Shown: in pieces, positions 39,024-46,343 of the stretch | Position numbering within the stretch: position 1 is the stretch's first letter | How the letters are laid out: each line of letters begins with the position of its first letter | NCBI RefSeq assembly: GCF_900112495.1 | Contig: NZ_FOMA01000003.1 | Span: forward strand, 271,510-335,509 | Length of the DNA stretch: 64,000 nucleotides | Direction of reading: 5' to 3' | Origin: Bacillus sp. OV322 | GTDB lineage: Bacteria; Bacillota; Bacilli; Bacillales; DSM-1321 | The notes under the pieces: generated by a model | Seen by the model: the letters and a program-made list of their open reading frames with translations, nothing else | What the model was told of the DNA's origin: nothing | Databases searched by the model: none | Position numbers and translations under genes: made by a program

Positions 39024-40147
39024 TGCCCGATAATAAACCTGAATGGAAGGATGAAAACAGCCAGGAAGGATTTGCTTCCTCTTATATAAAAGGAAAAGAG
39101 GTTGTTTCAGACAATGACAGCAGGCCGGGGAAATTCAAGAAAAAACAGGAAAAGCCTGCAGATCTTGAGGAGCTGAAAGCGGGGATACTGGCAGGGGACC
39201 GTGCGAGTCTTGCCAAAGCCATCACTCTTTGTGAAAGCAATGCTTCTAGGCATTTTGAAACGTCACAAAAACTTCTCCAATCCATTCTTCCTTTTACAGG
39301 AAATTCATTGCGGATAGGAATTTCAGGTGTGCCCGGAGCCGGCAAAAGCACATTCATCGAAGCTTTAGGAATGTTCTTATGTGAAAAAGGCATGAATGTG
39401 GCAGTCTTAGCCGTTGATCCAAGCTCTTCTGTAAATGGAGGCAGTATTTTGGGAGATAAGACGAGGATGGAGGAGCTCTCGAGAAACAAGAGAGCCTTCA
39501 TCCGTCCTTCACCGTCAGGAGGCACTCTCGGCGGGGTGCACCGCAAAACCCGGGAAACCATGCTCATGTGCGAGGCTGCCGGATTTGATGTCATCCTTGT
39601 CGAAACAGTGGGTGTCGGGCAAAGCGAAACAATTGTAAGGGATATGGTGGATTTTTTCATGCTGCTTGTTCTGACTGGAGCAGGGGACGAACTCCAGGGA
39701 ATGAAAAAAGGAATATTGGAGCTTGTTGATGCCATTATTGTCAATAAAGCAGATGGTGATAATAAAAAAGCAGCCCAGCGCACAAAAATGGAATACAGCC
39801 GGATCCTTCATTTTCTGCAGCCTGCTACAAAAGGCTGGGAAGCGAAAGCCTGCACCTGCTCGTCTCTAAACGGGGAAGGAATTGATTCCATCTGGGAAAT
39901 GGCAGGACAGTTTGCCGGTGATGCCAAAAAAACGGGTGTGTTTTTTGAACGAAGAAGAATGCAGTCCAAGCAATGGCTTTATGCCCTCATTAATGATAAC
40001 CTGCATGATCTTTTTTACAGAGATGAAGGTGTGAAAAATCTGCTCCCTGTAATTGAAAACCAGGTCATGTCAGGCAGCAAAACCATTGCAGGGGGAGTAC
40101 AGGAAATTTTCCAAGTGTTTTTTGAAGGCAATTTAAATAAAAAATAG
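39023..40147 (+). CDS. meaB: Methylmalonyl-CoA mutase-associated GTPase MeaB
   Basis: 374-residue G3E-family GTPase protecting and reactivating the mutase and gating cobalamin loading. Walker A GVPGAGKSTFIEALG at about residues 98-112, DPSSSVNGGSILGDKTRM, switch region ETVGVGQSE (about 194-202), base-recognition NKADGD (about 239-244). An N-terminal extension of about 45 charged residues precedes the family core. ATG overlaps the mutB stop (TAATG), so translation is coupled. Confidence 0.96.
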   Translation: MPDNKPEWKDENSQEGFASSYIKGKEVVSDNDSRPGKFKKKQEKPADLEELKAGILAGDRASLAKAITLCESNASRHFETSQKLLQSILPFTGNSLRIGISGVPGAGKSTFIEALGMFLCEKGMNVAVLAVDPSSSVNGGSILGDKTRMEELSRNKRAFIRPSPSGGTLGGVHRKTRETMLMCEAAGFDVILVETVGVGQSETIVRDMVDFFMLLVLTGAGDELQGMKKGILELVDAIIVNKADGDNKKAAQRTKMEYSRILHFLQPATKGWEAKACTCSSLNGEGIDSIWEMAGQFAGDAKKTGVFFERRRMQSKQWLYALINDNLHDLFYRDEGVKNLLPVIENQVMSGSKTIAGGVQEIFQVFFEGNLNKK

Positions 40148-40156
40148 CATAAAAAA

Positions 40157-40177
40157 GGGATAGCAGCATCTGCTATC
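40157..40177 (-). terminator. Perfect hairpin after meaB
   Basis: GGATAGCAG-CAT-CTGCTATCC, a 9-bp perfect stem. No T run follows on the plus strand; the T run is on the minus strand, so as an intrinsic terminator it would act against leftward transcription. Confidence 0.5.
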
Positions 40178-40267
40178 CAAGATCAGGAATTAGGGGTGTC
40201 ACGATTACATTTTACTTATTCCCGATATTCGGCGGGATAAACCTGATTATTTGTCAAAGCTGATATA

Positions 40268-40296
40268 TTGAATCCATACAGTTATGTTGTTAAAAT
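40268..40296 (+). promoter_or_regulatory. Sigma-A promoter of brxB
   Basis: TTGAAT, 17 bp, TAAAAT, ending 35 bases before the start codon. Confidence 0.7.
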
Positions 40297-40331
40297 AAAA
40301 GTGTATAGCTAACCTTGGAAGGAGAATCATT

Positions 40332-40769
40332 ATGAGCATGGATTTCAATTTTTTTATGAATGATGTTGTAAAACAAGCCCGCGATGAAATTAAAAACGCT
40401 GGATATACAGAATTAAAGACACCTGAGGATGTTGAATCTGCATTTTCACAAAAGGGAACGACACTTGTTATGGTAAATTCAGTCTGCGGCTGCGCAGGAG
40501 GTATTGCAAGGCCGGCTGCTGCTCATTCCGTACATTATGACAAGCGCCCAGATCACCTGGTGACTGTTTTTGCAGGACAGGATAAAGAAGCAACGGAAAA
40601 AGCAAGAGCCCATTTTGAAGGCTATCCTCCTTCATCTCCATCTTTTGCTCTGCTGAAGGATGGCCAGTTTGTTACCATGATCGAAAGACACGAAATTGAA
40701 GGCCATGACCCAATGAGTGTTGTGAATAAGCTTCAAGGATACTTCGACCAATACTGTGAAGAAGTATAA
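40332..40769 (+). CDS. brxB: Bacilliredoxin BrxB (YphP/YqiW family)
   Basis: 145-residue thiol oxidoreductase removing bacillithiol from protein mixed disulfides. Thioredoxin-like fold with the atypical CxC centre NSVCGCAGG at about residues 51-59 and later [13 protein letters not shown]. Length identical to B. subtilis YqiW (BrxB), and it occupies the same place before the art operon. ATG after AAGGAG. Own promoter upstream and terminator downstream. Confidence 0.95.
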   Translation: MSMDFNFFMNDVVKQARDEIKNAGYTELKTPEDVESAFSQKGTTLVMVNSVCGCAGGIARPAAAHSVHYDKRPDHLVTVFAGQDKEATEKARAHFEGYPPSSPSFALLKDGQFVTMIERHEIEGHDPMSVVNKLQGYFDQYCEEV

Positions 40770-40777
40770 AAATTAAG

Positions 40778-40807
40778 AGAGATCCGATGATTCGGGTCTT
40801 TTTTTTA
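40778..40807 (+). terminator. Terminator after brxB
   Basis: AGATCCG pairs with CGGGTCT (one G-U) around ATGATT, followed by T7. MITE copy 4 is inserted right behind the T run. Confidence 0.85.
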
Positions 40808-40808
40808 T

Positions 40809-40987
40809 GGCTCTTTTCTTAAAGATTGTTGTTTTTTTATGTGAGGCGTTCCCATTGTCAAGTCAGGTTGATTGGAGCATAAGGTGCGAGACTCCTGTGG
40901 GCTCACCGCCCGCCCCGCGGAAAGCGAGCATCCTGGAGCGGAAATCAACCACCTTGTTTCATAGCAACAAAGTTTACGAAAACAGCC
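40809..40987 (+). repeat. MITE-like element, copy 4 (179 bp) with 8-bp target duplication
   Basis: Ends GGCTCTTTTCTTAAA and TTTACGAAAACAGCC are inverted repeats with 13 of 15 matches. The element is flanked by TTTTTTAT on both sides (40801-40808 and 40988-40995), a perfect direct repeat as left by transposition. The interior shares GGTGCGAGACTCCTGTGGG with copy 1 but lacks about 45 bases of it. Best preserved copy; no coding capacity. Confidence 0.88.
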
Positions 40988-41005
40988 TTTTTTATAGAAA
41001 ATTTA

Positions 41006-41019
41006 AGTAAGCGTTTTCT
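41006..41019 (+). promoter_or_regulatory. cre-like site next to MITE copy 4
   Basis: AGTAAGCGTTTTCT, same core as the site beside copy 1, here 155 bases before artP. Resembles a CcpA cre box with one weak end. Confidence 0.3.
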
Positions 41020-41075
41020 TTTAATCGGTGATTATACATAAACAAATAGGGATAAATCATTAAAAAATTTATTTT

Positions 41076-41105
41076 TATGAATAATATTGCATAAATATTT
41101 ATATG
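41076..41105 (+). promoter_or_regulatory. Tandem ARG boxes upstream of artP
   Basis: TATGAATAATATTGCATA and, overlapping it, TTGCATAAATATTTATAT resemble the ArgR/AhrC operator (WNTGAATWWWWATTCANW). TTGCAT may also act as a -35 with TAAAAT at 41109-41114 as -10 (15 bp spacing), so bound AhrC would cover the promoter. Confidence 0.65.
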
Positions 41106-41174
41106 TGTTAAAATACATTTTATCGTATAGTTATTAAGTAATATTCAAACAGAAAATTATCGGAGGAAATCATC

Positions 41175-41978
41175 ATGAGTATAAAAAGAAGACTTGGACT
41201 CTTACTATCTATTATTTTGCTGGCTGGTGCGCTTGCTGCCTGCGGAACATCCGGAAACAAGGATGGAGCAAACAGCAGCGGAGGAAAGACACTTACAATG
41301 GCAACTTCTGCGGATTATCGGCCATTTGAATATGTGGAAACATCCACAGGGGATGAAATTAAAGGCTTTGATGTAGATTTGGCTAAATTAATTGCGAAAA
41401 AGCTTGGCTATACATTAACGGTTAAGGACATGGATTTTAATGGACTGGTGCCAGCCCTTCAAAACAAACAGGCAGACCTCGTCATGGCAGGAATGACTCC
41501 AACCCCTGACAGAAAAAAAAGTGTAGACTTCAGTGATGTTTATTACACGTCGAATCACATGATTGTTGCGAAAAAAGACAGCAATATCAAAACTCCTCAG
41601 GATTTAAAAGGAAAGACAGTAGGAGTCCAGCTTGCTTCCATCCAGGAAGGCATCGCTTCAGACCTAGTGAAAAAGGATAAAATCGGCTTGAAGGTAGAAA
41701 AAAGAAACCGGATCCCTGAATTGGTGGAGGAAATCAAAGCAGGCCGCTTTGATGCTGCCATCATCGAGGATACAGTTGCGAAAGGTTACCTGAAAGGCAA
41801 CAAAGACCTGACAGGTAACGTCATAAAAACAGCCCAGAATGGGGCAGGATCTGCGATTGCTTTCCAAAAGGGAAGCAAGCTGACAGATAAATTCAATAAG
41901 GAACTAAAGAAGCTGCAGGATGATGGAGAAGTGAAAAAGCTTGTCATAAAATGGTTTGGAGATCAAGCTTCAAAATAA
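41175..41978 (+). CDS. artP: Arginine-type ABC transporter substrate-binding lipoprotein
   Basis: 267-residue polar amino-acid binding lipoprotein. Signal peptide with lipobox LAAC (cysteine at residue 22), Ser/Gly linker, then the SBP_bac_3 fold: KTLTMATSADYRPFEY, GFDVDLAKLIAKKLGY, MAGMTPTPDRKKSVDFS. Orthologous by position to YqiX/ArtP, part of a high-affinity arginine uptake system. Followed by a terminator before artQ, suggesting it is made in excess over the membrane parts. Confidence 0.92.
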   Translation: MSIKRRLGLLLSIILLAGALAACGTSGNKDGANSSGGKTLTMATSADYRPFEYVETSTGDEIKGFDVDLAKLIAKKLGYTLTVKDMDFNGLVPALQNKQADLVMAGMTPTPDRKKSVDFSDVYYTSNHMIVAKKDSNIKTPQDLKGKTVGVQLASIQEGIASDLVKKDKIGLKVEKRNRIPELVEEIKAGRFDAAIIEDTVAKGYLKGNKDLTGNVIKTAQNGAGSAIAFQKGSKLTDKFNKELKKLQDDGEVKKLVIKWFGDQASK

Positions 41979-42000
41979 TTTGAGCTTTCCACTGGTGAAG

Positions 42001-42034
42001 CGTCCAGAAAGCATCATGCCTTCTGGACGTTTTT
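42001..42034 (+). terminator. Terminator-like hairpin between artP and artQ
   Basis: CGTCCAGAA pairs perfectly with TTCTGGACG across an 11-base loop, followed by TTTTT. Likely partial, setting the ratio of binding protein to permease. Confidence 0.8.
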
Positions 42035-42091
42035 CCGCGCTTGCCCCTTATTTACAGGCTATGGATAGATTAATAGGAAAGGGCGAAGAAC

Positions 42092-42751
42092 ATGAATCTT
42101 GATTTTAAAAGCATTATTCCGTCCCTCCCATATATTTTGGGAGGCGTATCAACAACGATAAAAGTAGTCATCGTTGCTGCAATTATTGGATTTATACTTG
42201 GGATACTATTATCTCTATTAAAAATAAGCAAAATTAAAATTTTAAATTGGATTGCTGATTTTTATACCTCGATTTTCCGGGGAACACCGCTTGTTCTTCA
42301 GCTGATGCTTATATACTATGGTTCGCCTCAGCTGTTTGGCTTTCAGATTGAAGCATATGAAGCTGCATTTTTATCATTCGGATTGAATTCAGCAGCGTAT
42401 ATCTCAGAAATTATCCGCGGAGGAATCCTCGGCGTGGACAAAGGCCAACGAGAAGCAGCTTTGGCACTGGGAGTTCCCTACAGAAGCATGATGCTTAATA
42501 TCATACTCCCGCAGGCAATTAAAAATATCCTGCCAGCGCTAATGAATGAACTGATTTCTTTAACAAAAGAATCAGCGATAGTGACAATCATCGGACTTGG
42601 AGACATTATGAGGCGCGCTTATATTGTCGGCGGGGAAAAGTACAAGTTCTTTGAGCCTATCCTTTTTGCCGGAGTCATTTATTATGTCATGGTCATGATT
42701 CTTACAATCATCGGAAAAGTAATTGAAAGGAGGATGAGGCGCAGTGATTAA
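42092..42751 (+). CDS. artQ: Amino-acid ABC transporter permease
   Basis: 219-residue HisM/GlnP-type permease with five membrane segments. The EAA loop contacting the ATPase is [20 protein letters not shown] at about residues 112-131, and [16 protein letters not shown] near residue 65 is the family signature. ATG after GGGCGAAG. The stop lies inside the next gene (8-base overlap). Confidence 0.95.
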   Translation: MNLDFKSIIPSLPYILGGVSTTIKVVIVAAIIGFILGILLSLLKISKIKILNWIADFYTSIFRGTPLVLQLMLIYYGSPQLFGFQIEAYEAAFLSFGLNSAAYISEIIRGGILGVDKGQREAALALGVPYRSMMLNIILPQAIKNILPALMNELISLTKESAIVTIIGLGDIMRRAYIVGGEKYKFFEPILFAGVIYYVMVMILTIIGKVIERRMRRSD

Positions 42752-43466
42752 AGTTGAAAATCTCCGTAAAAGCTTTGGTAAGCTCGATGTGCTCAAAGGC
42801 ATCAGCACAACAGTGAAAGAAGGAGAAGTAGTCGCAATCATCGGTCCATCCGGCTCGGGGAAATCGACCTTTTTAAGATGCATGAACCTGCTTGAACAGC
42901 CGACAGATGGCACCATCACCATTAACGGAATGGACGTCACAGATAAAAAAACCAATATTATGAAGGTGCGTGAAAATGTTGGCATGGTCTTTCAGCATTT
43001 TCAGCTTTTCCCGCATAAAACAGTCATGGAGAATCTGACATATGCTCCTATGAAGGTTAAAAAGTTGTCCAAAGGCGAGGCAGAAGGTAAGGCAATGGAG
43101 CTTTTGAAAACTGTCGGACTTGCGGATAAAGCAAACGAATATCCGGTCCGTCTTTCTGGCGGTCAAAAACAGCGTGTGGCCATAGCACGTGCACTTGCAA
43201 TGAATCCAGGCGTCATTTTGTTTGATGAACCTACATCGGCTCTTGATCCAGAAATGGTGAAAGAAGTTTTGTCAGTCATGAAGTCCCTGGCGCATACAGG
43301 CATGACGATGTGCATCGTTACACATGAAATGGGATTTGCCCGTGAAGTGGCAGACAGGGTATTGTTCCTCGATGATGGAGTCCTTGTTGAAGACAGTTCG
43401 CCGCAGGAATTCTTTTCTAACCCAAAAAGCCCGAGGGCAAGAGACTTTTTGGAAAAAGTGCTTTAA
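42744..43466 (+). CDS. artR: Amino-acid ABC transporter ATP-binding protein
   Basis: 240-residue ATPase. Walker [13 protein letters not shown] (about residues 34-45), Q loop [13 protein letters not shown], signature [15 protein letters not shown] (about 137-151), Walker [15 protein letters not shown] (about 158-171), H loop [11 protein letters not shown] start overlapping artQ, with GGAGG upstream. End of the operon, closed by a branched terminator. Confidence 0.96.
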   Translation: MIKVENLRKSFGKLDVLKGISTTVKEGEVVAIIGPSGSGKSTFLRCMNLLEQPTDGTITINGMDVTDKKTNIMKVRENVGMVFQHFQLFPHKTVMENLTYAPMKVKKLSKGEAEGKAMELLKTVGLADKANEYPVRLSGGQKQRVAIARALAMNPGVILFDEPTSALDPEMVKEVLSVMKSLAHTGMTMCIVTHEMGFAREVADRVLFLDDGVLVEDSSPQEFFSNPKSPRARDFLEKVL

Positions 43467-43529
43467 ACGGGTCCTGGTAAGCTCAAAAAGTGAGCCGGAT
43501 TATAAGCCAGCCATGATAGATTAAAAGAA

Positions 43530-43580
43530 AGGGGCTGCCTCCAGCGTCATCATTGATGACTTAATGGAGCAGCTTTTTTT
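43530..43580 (+). terminator. Terminator of art operon
   Basis: GGCTGC-CTCCA pairs with TGGAG-CAGCT, with an inner GTCATC/GATGAC hairpin, followed by seven T. Confidence 0.88.
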
Positions 43581-43723
43581 GTGATATTTTCTGATGGCCA
43601 TTAATATGTGATTCTTTTCACACATGTAAAATAGACTTAAATGAGGTATGATTACTTGTAAAATATTTTTTGATAGAGCAAGATAATTTATAACGAAGAA
43701 TTTGCGGCAAGGTGGTACAAAAC

Positions 43724-44719
43724 ATGTTTAAAATAAAAATCGGTTACCGGACCATTAAAACGGCTGTCGGGACAGCGCTGGCAATTATTCTTGCCCAGCT
43801 TTTTGATCTGCATAGTTTTCCCTCTGCAGGCATCATAACCATTTTGTGCATTCAAGCCACAAAAAAGAAATCTCTGCGGGCGTCATGGTCGCGTTTTCTG
43901 GCCTGCATGCTTGCGATGATTTTTTCAAGCTTCCTATTCGACGCCATCGCTTTTCATCCTCTAGTAATCGGCCTGATTCTTCTGCTATTTATTCCTGCAA
44001 CTGTAGCATTTAAAATCAATGAAGGAATCGTGACAAGCAGTGTCATCATCCTGCATCTATATTCAGCAGGGCGCATCACTCTCAATTTATTGCTAAATGA
44101 AACAGCTTTGATTGCCATTGGGATAGGAGTGGCGCTTGCGATGAACTGGTATATGCCAAGCGTTGAAAACAAAATGATCCGTTATCAGGAGGAAATAGAA
44201 GAAAACTTCAGCAGGATACTCCGGCAAATTTCGAAGTACCTGAGAACAAACGCCAGCGACTGGGAAGGGAAAGAAATTACGGAGACAAACCGCATCATAG
44301 CCGAAGCGAAATCCCTTGCCTTTCGGGATGTCGAAAATCATTTCCTGCGGGAAGAAGATATTTATTATCATTATTTTAAAATGAGGGAAAAGCAATTCGA
44401 TGTCATTCAGCGAATCCTTCCTCTCGCCGCGAACATTCCTGCAAAGGTGAAGCAAAGCGGGATGCTTGCTGATTTTATTAAAGACCTGGGTGAAAATGTC
44501 CACCCCCAGAATACAGCCATCATTTATCTTGAAAAACTGAAAGAAATGGAAGAGGACTTTAAACAAATGGAACTTCCCAAATCCAGGGAAGAATTTGAAT
44601 CAAGAGCCTCTTTATTTCAGCTGATGAAGGAAATGGAAGAGTACCTGATGCTGAAGCATTCCTTCAAAGGTTTGCCTCATAGGAGAAAGGTAAGAATGAA
44701 AAAAAGGGCAACTGCGTAA
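43724..44719 (+). CDS. yqjA: Aromatic acid exporter-like (FUSC/DUF939) membrane protein
   Basis: 331-residue protein with four to five membrane segments in the first 145 residues and a soluble helical C-terminal domain of about 185 residues ending in a basic tail. Matches the YqjA/YgaE family (ArAE_1, ArAE_1_C). Start ATG 43724 is nine bases after AAGGTGG; a GTG at 43712 lies within that ribosome site. Substrate unknown. Same position as B. subtilis yqjA. Confidence 0.88.
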   Translation: MFKIKIGYRTIKTAVGTALAIILAQLFDLHSFPSAGIITILCIQATKKKSLRASWSRFLACMLAMIFSSFLFDAIAFHPLVIGLILLLFIPATVAFKINEGIVTSSVIILHLYSAGRITLNLLLNETALIAIGIGVALAMNWYMPSVENKMIRYQEEIEENFSRILRQISKYLRTNASDWEGKEITETNRIIAEAKSLAFRDVENHFLREEDIYYHYFKMREKQFDVIQRILPLAANIPAKVKQSGMLADFIKDLGENVHPQNTAIIYLEKLKEMEEDFKQMELPKSREEFESRASLFQLMKEMEEYLMLKHSFKGLPHRRKVRMKKRATA

Positions 44720-44755
44720 ACTAAGCAAAACAGAAGGAAAGAAAGGACTTTTCCA

Positions 44756-45259
44756 ATGAAATTTTTGCTTTCTTTATTGCTTGCGGTTTTCCTGTTCCCT
44801 GTATCAGCATCAGCTCTTCAGCCGGGGGATTCCCTGGTTATCATTAATAAATCTTCAAATAAGCTTGCCTTTATAAAAGATAACAAGGTGCAGCAGGTTT
44901 ATCCCGCAGGAACCGGGAAAAGCGATGATTTAACACCTGAGGGCTTGTTTACGGTTAAAGTGAAAGCAGTGGATCCTTATTACCGGAAAAAGGATATACC
45001 CGGCGGTGACCCGAGAAATCCGCTTGGAACAAGATGGATTGGTTTTGATGCAAAAGGGACGGACGGCAGGATCTATGGAATACATGGAACAAACGATCCA
45101 TCTTCAGTCGGCAAGCATATATCCCACGGCTGTGTAAGGCTCCTCAAAGAAAATATAGAAACTCTTTATGAACTGGTGCCGATTGGGACAAAAGTCTTGA
45201 TCACAAAATCCAGCAAGGATTTCCAAAGCATTGGGCGCCAATATGGAGCAATTCAATAA
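44756..45259 (+). CDS. L,D-transpeptidase (YkuD domain), exported
   Basis: 167-residue exported protein: signal peptide to about residue 20 (FLFPVSASA), then a YkuD domain with the catalytic motif ISHGCVRL (cysteine near residue 126) and IYGIHGTNDPSS before it. Such enzymes crosslink peptidoglycan meso-DAP to meso-DAP or act on spore cortex. No LysM domain is fused, unlike YkuD. ATG after GAAAGGAC. A strong terminator starts at its stop. Confidence 0.93.
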   Translation: MKFLLSLLLAVFLFPVSASALQPGDSLVIINKSSNKLAFIKDNKVQQVYPAGTGKSDDLTPEGLFTVKVKAVDPYYRKKDIPGGDPRNPLGTRWIGFDAKGTDGRIYGIHGTNDPSSVGKHISHGCVRLLKENIETLYELVPIGTKVLITKSSKDFQSIGRQYGAIQ

Positions 45260-45297
45260 AAAAGAGAGAAAATCCAAACGGATTTTCTCTCTTTTTT
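45258..45297. terminator. Terminator after the L,D-transpeptidase
   Basis: AAAAAAGAGAGAAAATCC pairs perfectly with its complement around AAAC, giving T6 on both strands. Confidence 0.95.
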
Positions 45298-45301
45298 ATT
45301 T

Positions 45302-45461
45302 CAGCGTCCAGCCTCTCGAGATCATAAGTGAATTGAAGGCAAAAAGCACCTTCTATTCTTACGCGTCTTATGCTGAGGCCCCCAGGATGGGGGTCACAAA
45401 GACGTTGCCGCAGGAAGCGGCGTTCTTAGTCTTTGATCCTCTGAACAGGCGCTTGCGCTTT
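45302..45461 (+). repeat. Long-hairpin dispersed repeat, copy A
   Basis: Shares with copy B the blocks AGCCTCTCGAG, ATCATAAG, GAATTGAAGGCAAA, AGCACCTTCTATTCTTACG, TCTTATGCTG and GAACAGGCGCTTGCGCTTT. It carries an extra insert with GTTGCCGC/GCGGCGTT and CAAAGAC/GTCTTTG stems. Frames crossing it are not genes. Confidence 0.75.
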
Positions 45462-45469
45462 TTAATCCA

Positions 45470-45582
45470 GCTCCAGCGCCTAGCCTCTCGAGGTCATAAG
45501 CCCCGCAAGAATTGAAGGCAAAGAGCACCTTCTATTCTTACGTGGCTTATGCTGGTCGAGGCTGAACAGGCGCTTGCGCTTT
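45470..45582 (+). repeat. Long-hairpin dispersed repeat, copy B
   Basis: AGCGCCTAGCCTCTCGA and ATAAGCC on the left pair with GGCTTAT, TCGAGGCT and AGGCGCT on the right, so the whole element folds into one long hairpin. It touches the 3' end of the prli42 gene (stop at 45586) and may act as its terminator. Confidence 0.78.
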
Positions 45583-45585
45583 GTG

Positions 45586-45681
45586 TTAAAGCAAGAAGGC
45601 TATGCCTGATAGGAGGGTGGTTAGCAGCATGGATAGCAGCATGACGTATACAACGATTTTTGTGAACTTTTTGTTTTTCAT
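45586..45681 (-). CDS. prli42: Prli42-type small membrane protein (31 aa)
   Basis: A 31-codon gene: a lysine-rich start MKNKKFTKIVVYVMLL, a single membrane helix, and the end SGIAFLL. This is the size, charge pattern and layout of Prli42, which in Listeria anchors the stressosome at the membrane. GGGGAGAG lies six bases before the ATG, and a promoter TTGTGA-17-TAAAAT lies 33-61 bases upstream. The repeat copy B abuts its stop. Assignment is from recalled family features, not a search. Confidence 0.8.
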   Translation of the reverse strand: MKNKKFTKIVVYVMLLSMLLTTLLSGIAFLL

Positions 45682-45713
45682 TTTTTCTCTCCCCGATTAC
45701 GTTTATTACTATT

Positions 45714-45742
45714 ATTTTACCGTCTGTCCTCTGCGTTCACAA
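45714..45742 (-). promoter_or_regulatory. Sigma-A promoter of prli42
   Basis: On the minus strand TTGTGA (45742-45737), 17 bp, TAAAAT (45719-45714). Confidence 0.65.
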
Positions 45743-45920
45743 GAATAAAGTCAAACTTCAAAGCAGGCAGTGTCCCGGCATGCTTGCGGTTTTTGCCAGT
45801 TTCATCTGTTTTTTGATGCAATATTTAAGAAAAGCAGATTTTCAGCAGGAATTATGACGATTTATACCGAATATTGTTATGTTGAAATAGTGGTAAATCT
45901 AAAGTTGGGAGCTGCTTGCC

Positions 45921-46343
45921 ATGATTGAAAAAGTGGATCATATAGGGATAGCGGTAAAGTCGATTGATCAGGCGCTGCCGCTATATACAGAAACGTTTGG
46001 TTTAAAGCTGTTAGGGATTGAGGCAGTGGAAAGCCAGGGAGTGAAGGTTGCCTTCATCTCTGCAAATAATGTAAAGCTGGAATTATTGGAAGCGTTATCA
46101 GAGGACAGCCCTGTTGCTAAATTTATTGAAAAAAGAGGAGAAGGCCTCCACCATATTGCCTGGGGAGTGCAGGGGATTGAAGAACGAATTGCAGAAATAA
46201 AAAGCTCTGGGATAAAGATGATTGATGAAACTGCGAGAATAGGGGCTCATCAGGCAAGTGTTGCTTTTTTGCACCCCAAATCAGCTTCTGGCGTGCTTTA
46301 TGAATTGTGCGAACCCAAAAAGGAGGAAAACACAAATGACTGA
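45921..46343 (+). CDS. mce: Methylmalonyl-CoA epimerase
   Basis: 140-residue VOC-fold protein that converts (S)- to (R)-methylmalonyl-CoA, linking the carboxylase to MutAB. Typical VOC repeats: VDHIGIAVKSIDQALPLY at residues 5-22 (metal His near residue 7), EGLHHIAWGVQGIEE near residue 74 (second His), and GVLYELCEP at the end (metal Glu). Corresponds by position to B. subtilis yqjC. The last eight bases overlap the next gene. Confidence 0.93.
   Translation: MIEKVDHIGIAVKSIDQALPLYTETFGLKLLGIEAVESQGVKVAFISANNVKLELLEALSEDSPVAKFIEKRGEGLHHIAWGVQGIEERIAEIKSSGIKMIDETARIGAHQASVAFLHPKSASGVLYELCEPKKEENTND

Noticed and set aside
39082-39783. 233-codon minus-strand frame opposite meaB
   Set aside because: Antisense of conserved GTPase motifs; no start signal.
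40807-41010. 67-codon plus-strand frame over MITE copy 4
   Set aside because: Repeat-derived frame, no ribosome site.
45231-45515. 94-codon plus-strand frame after the L,D-transpeptidase
   Set aside because: Runs through a terminator and the long-hairpin repeat.
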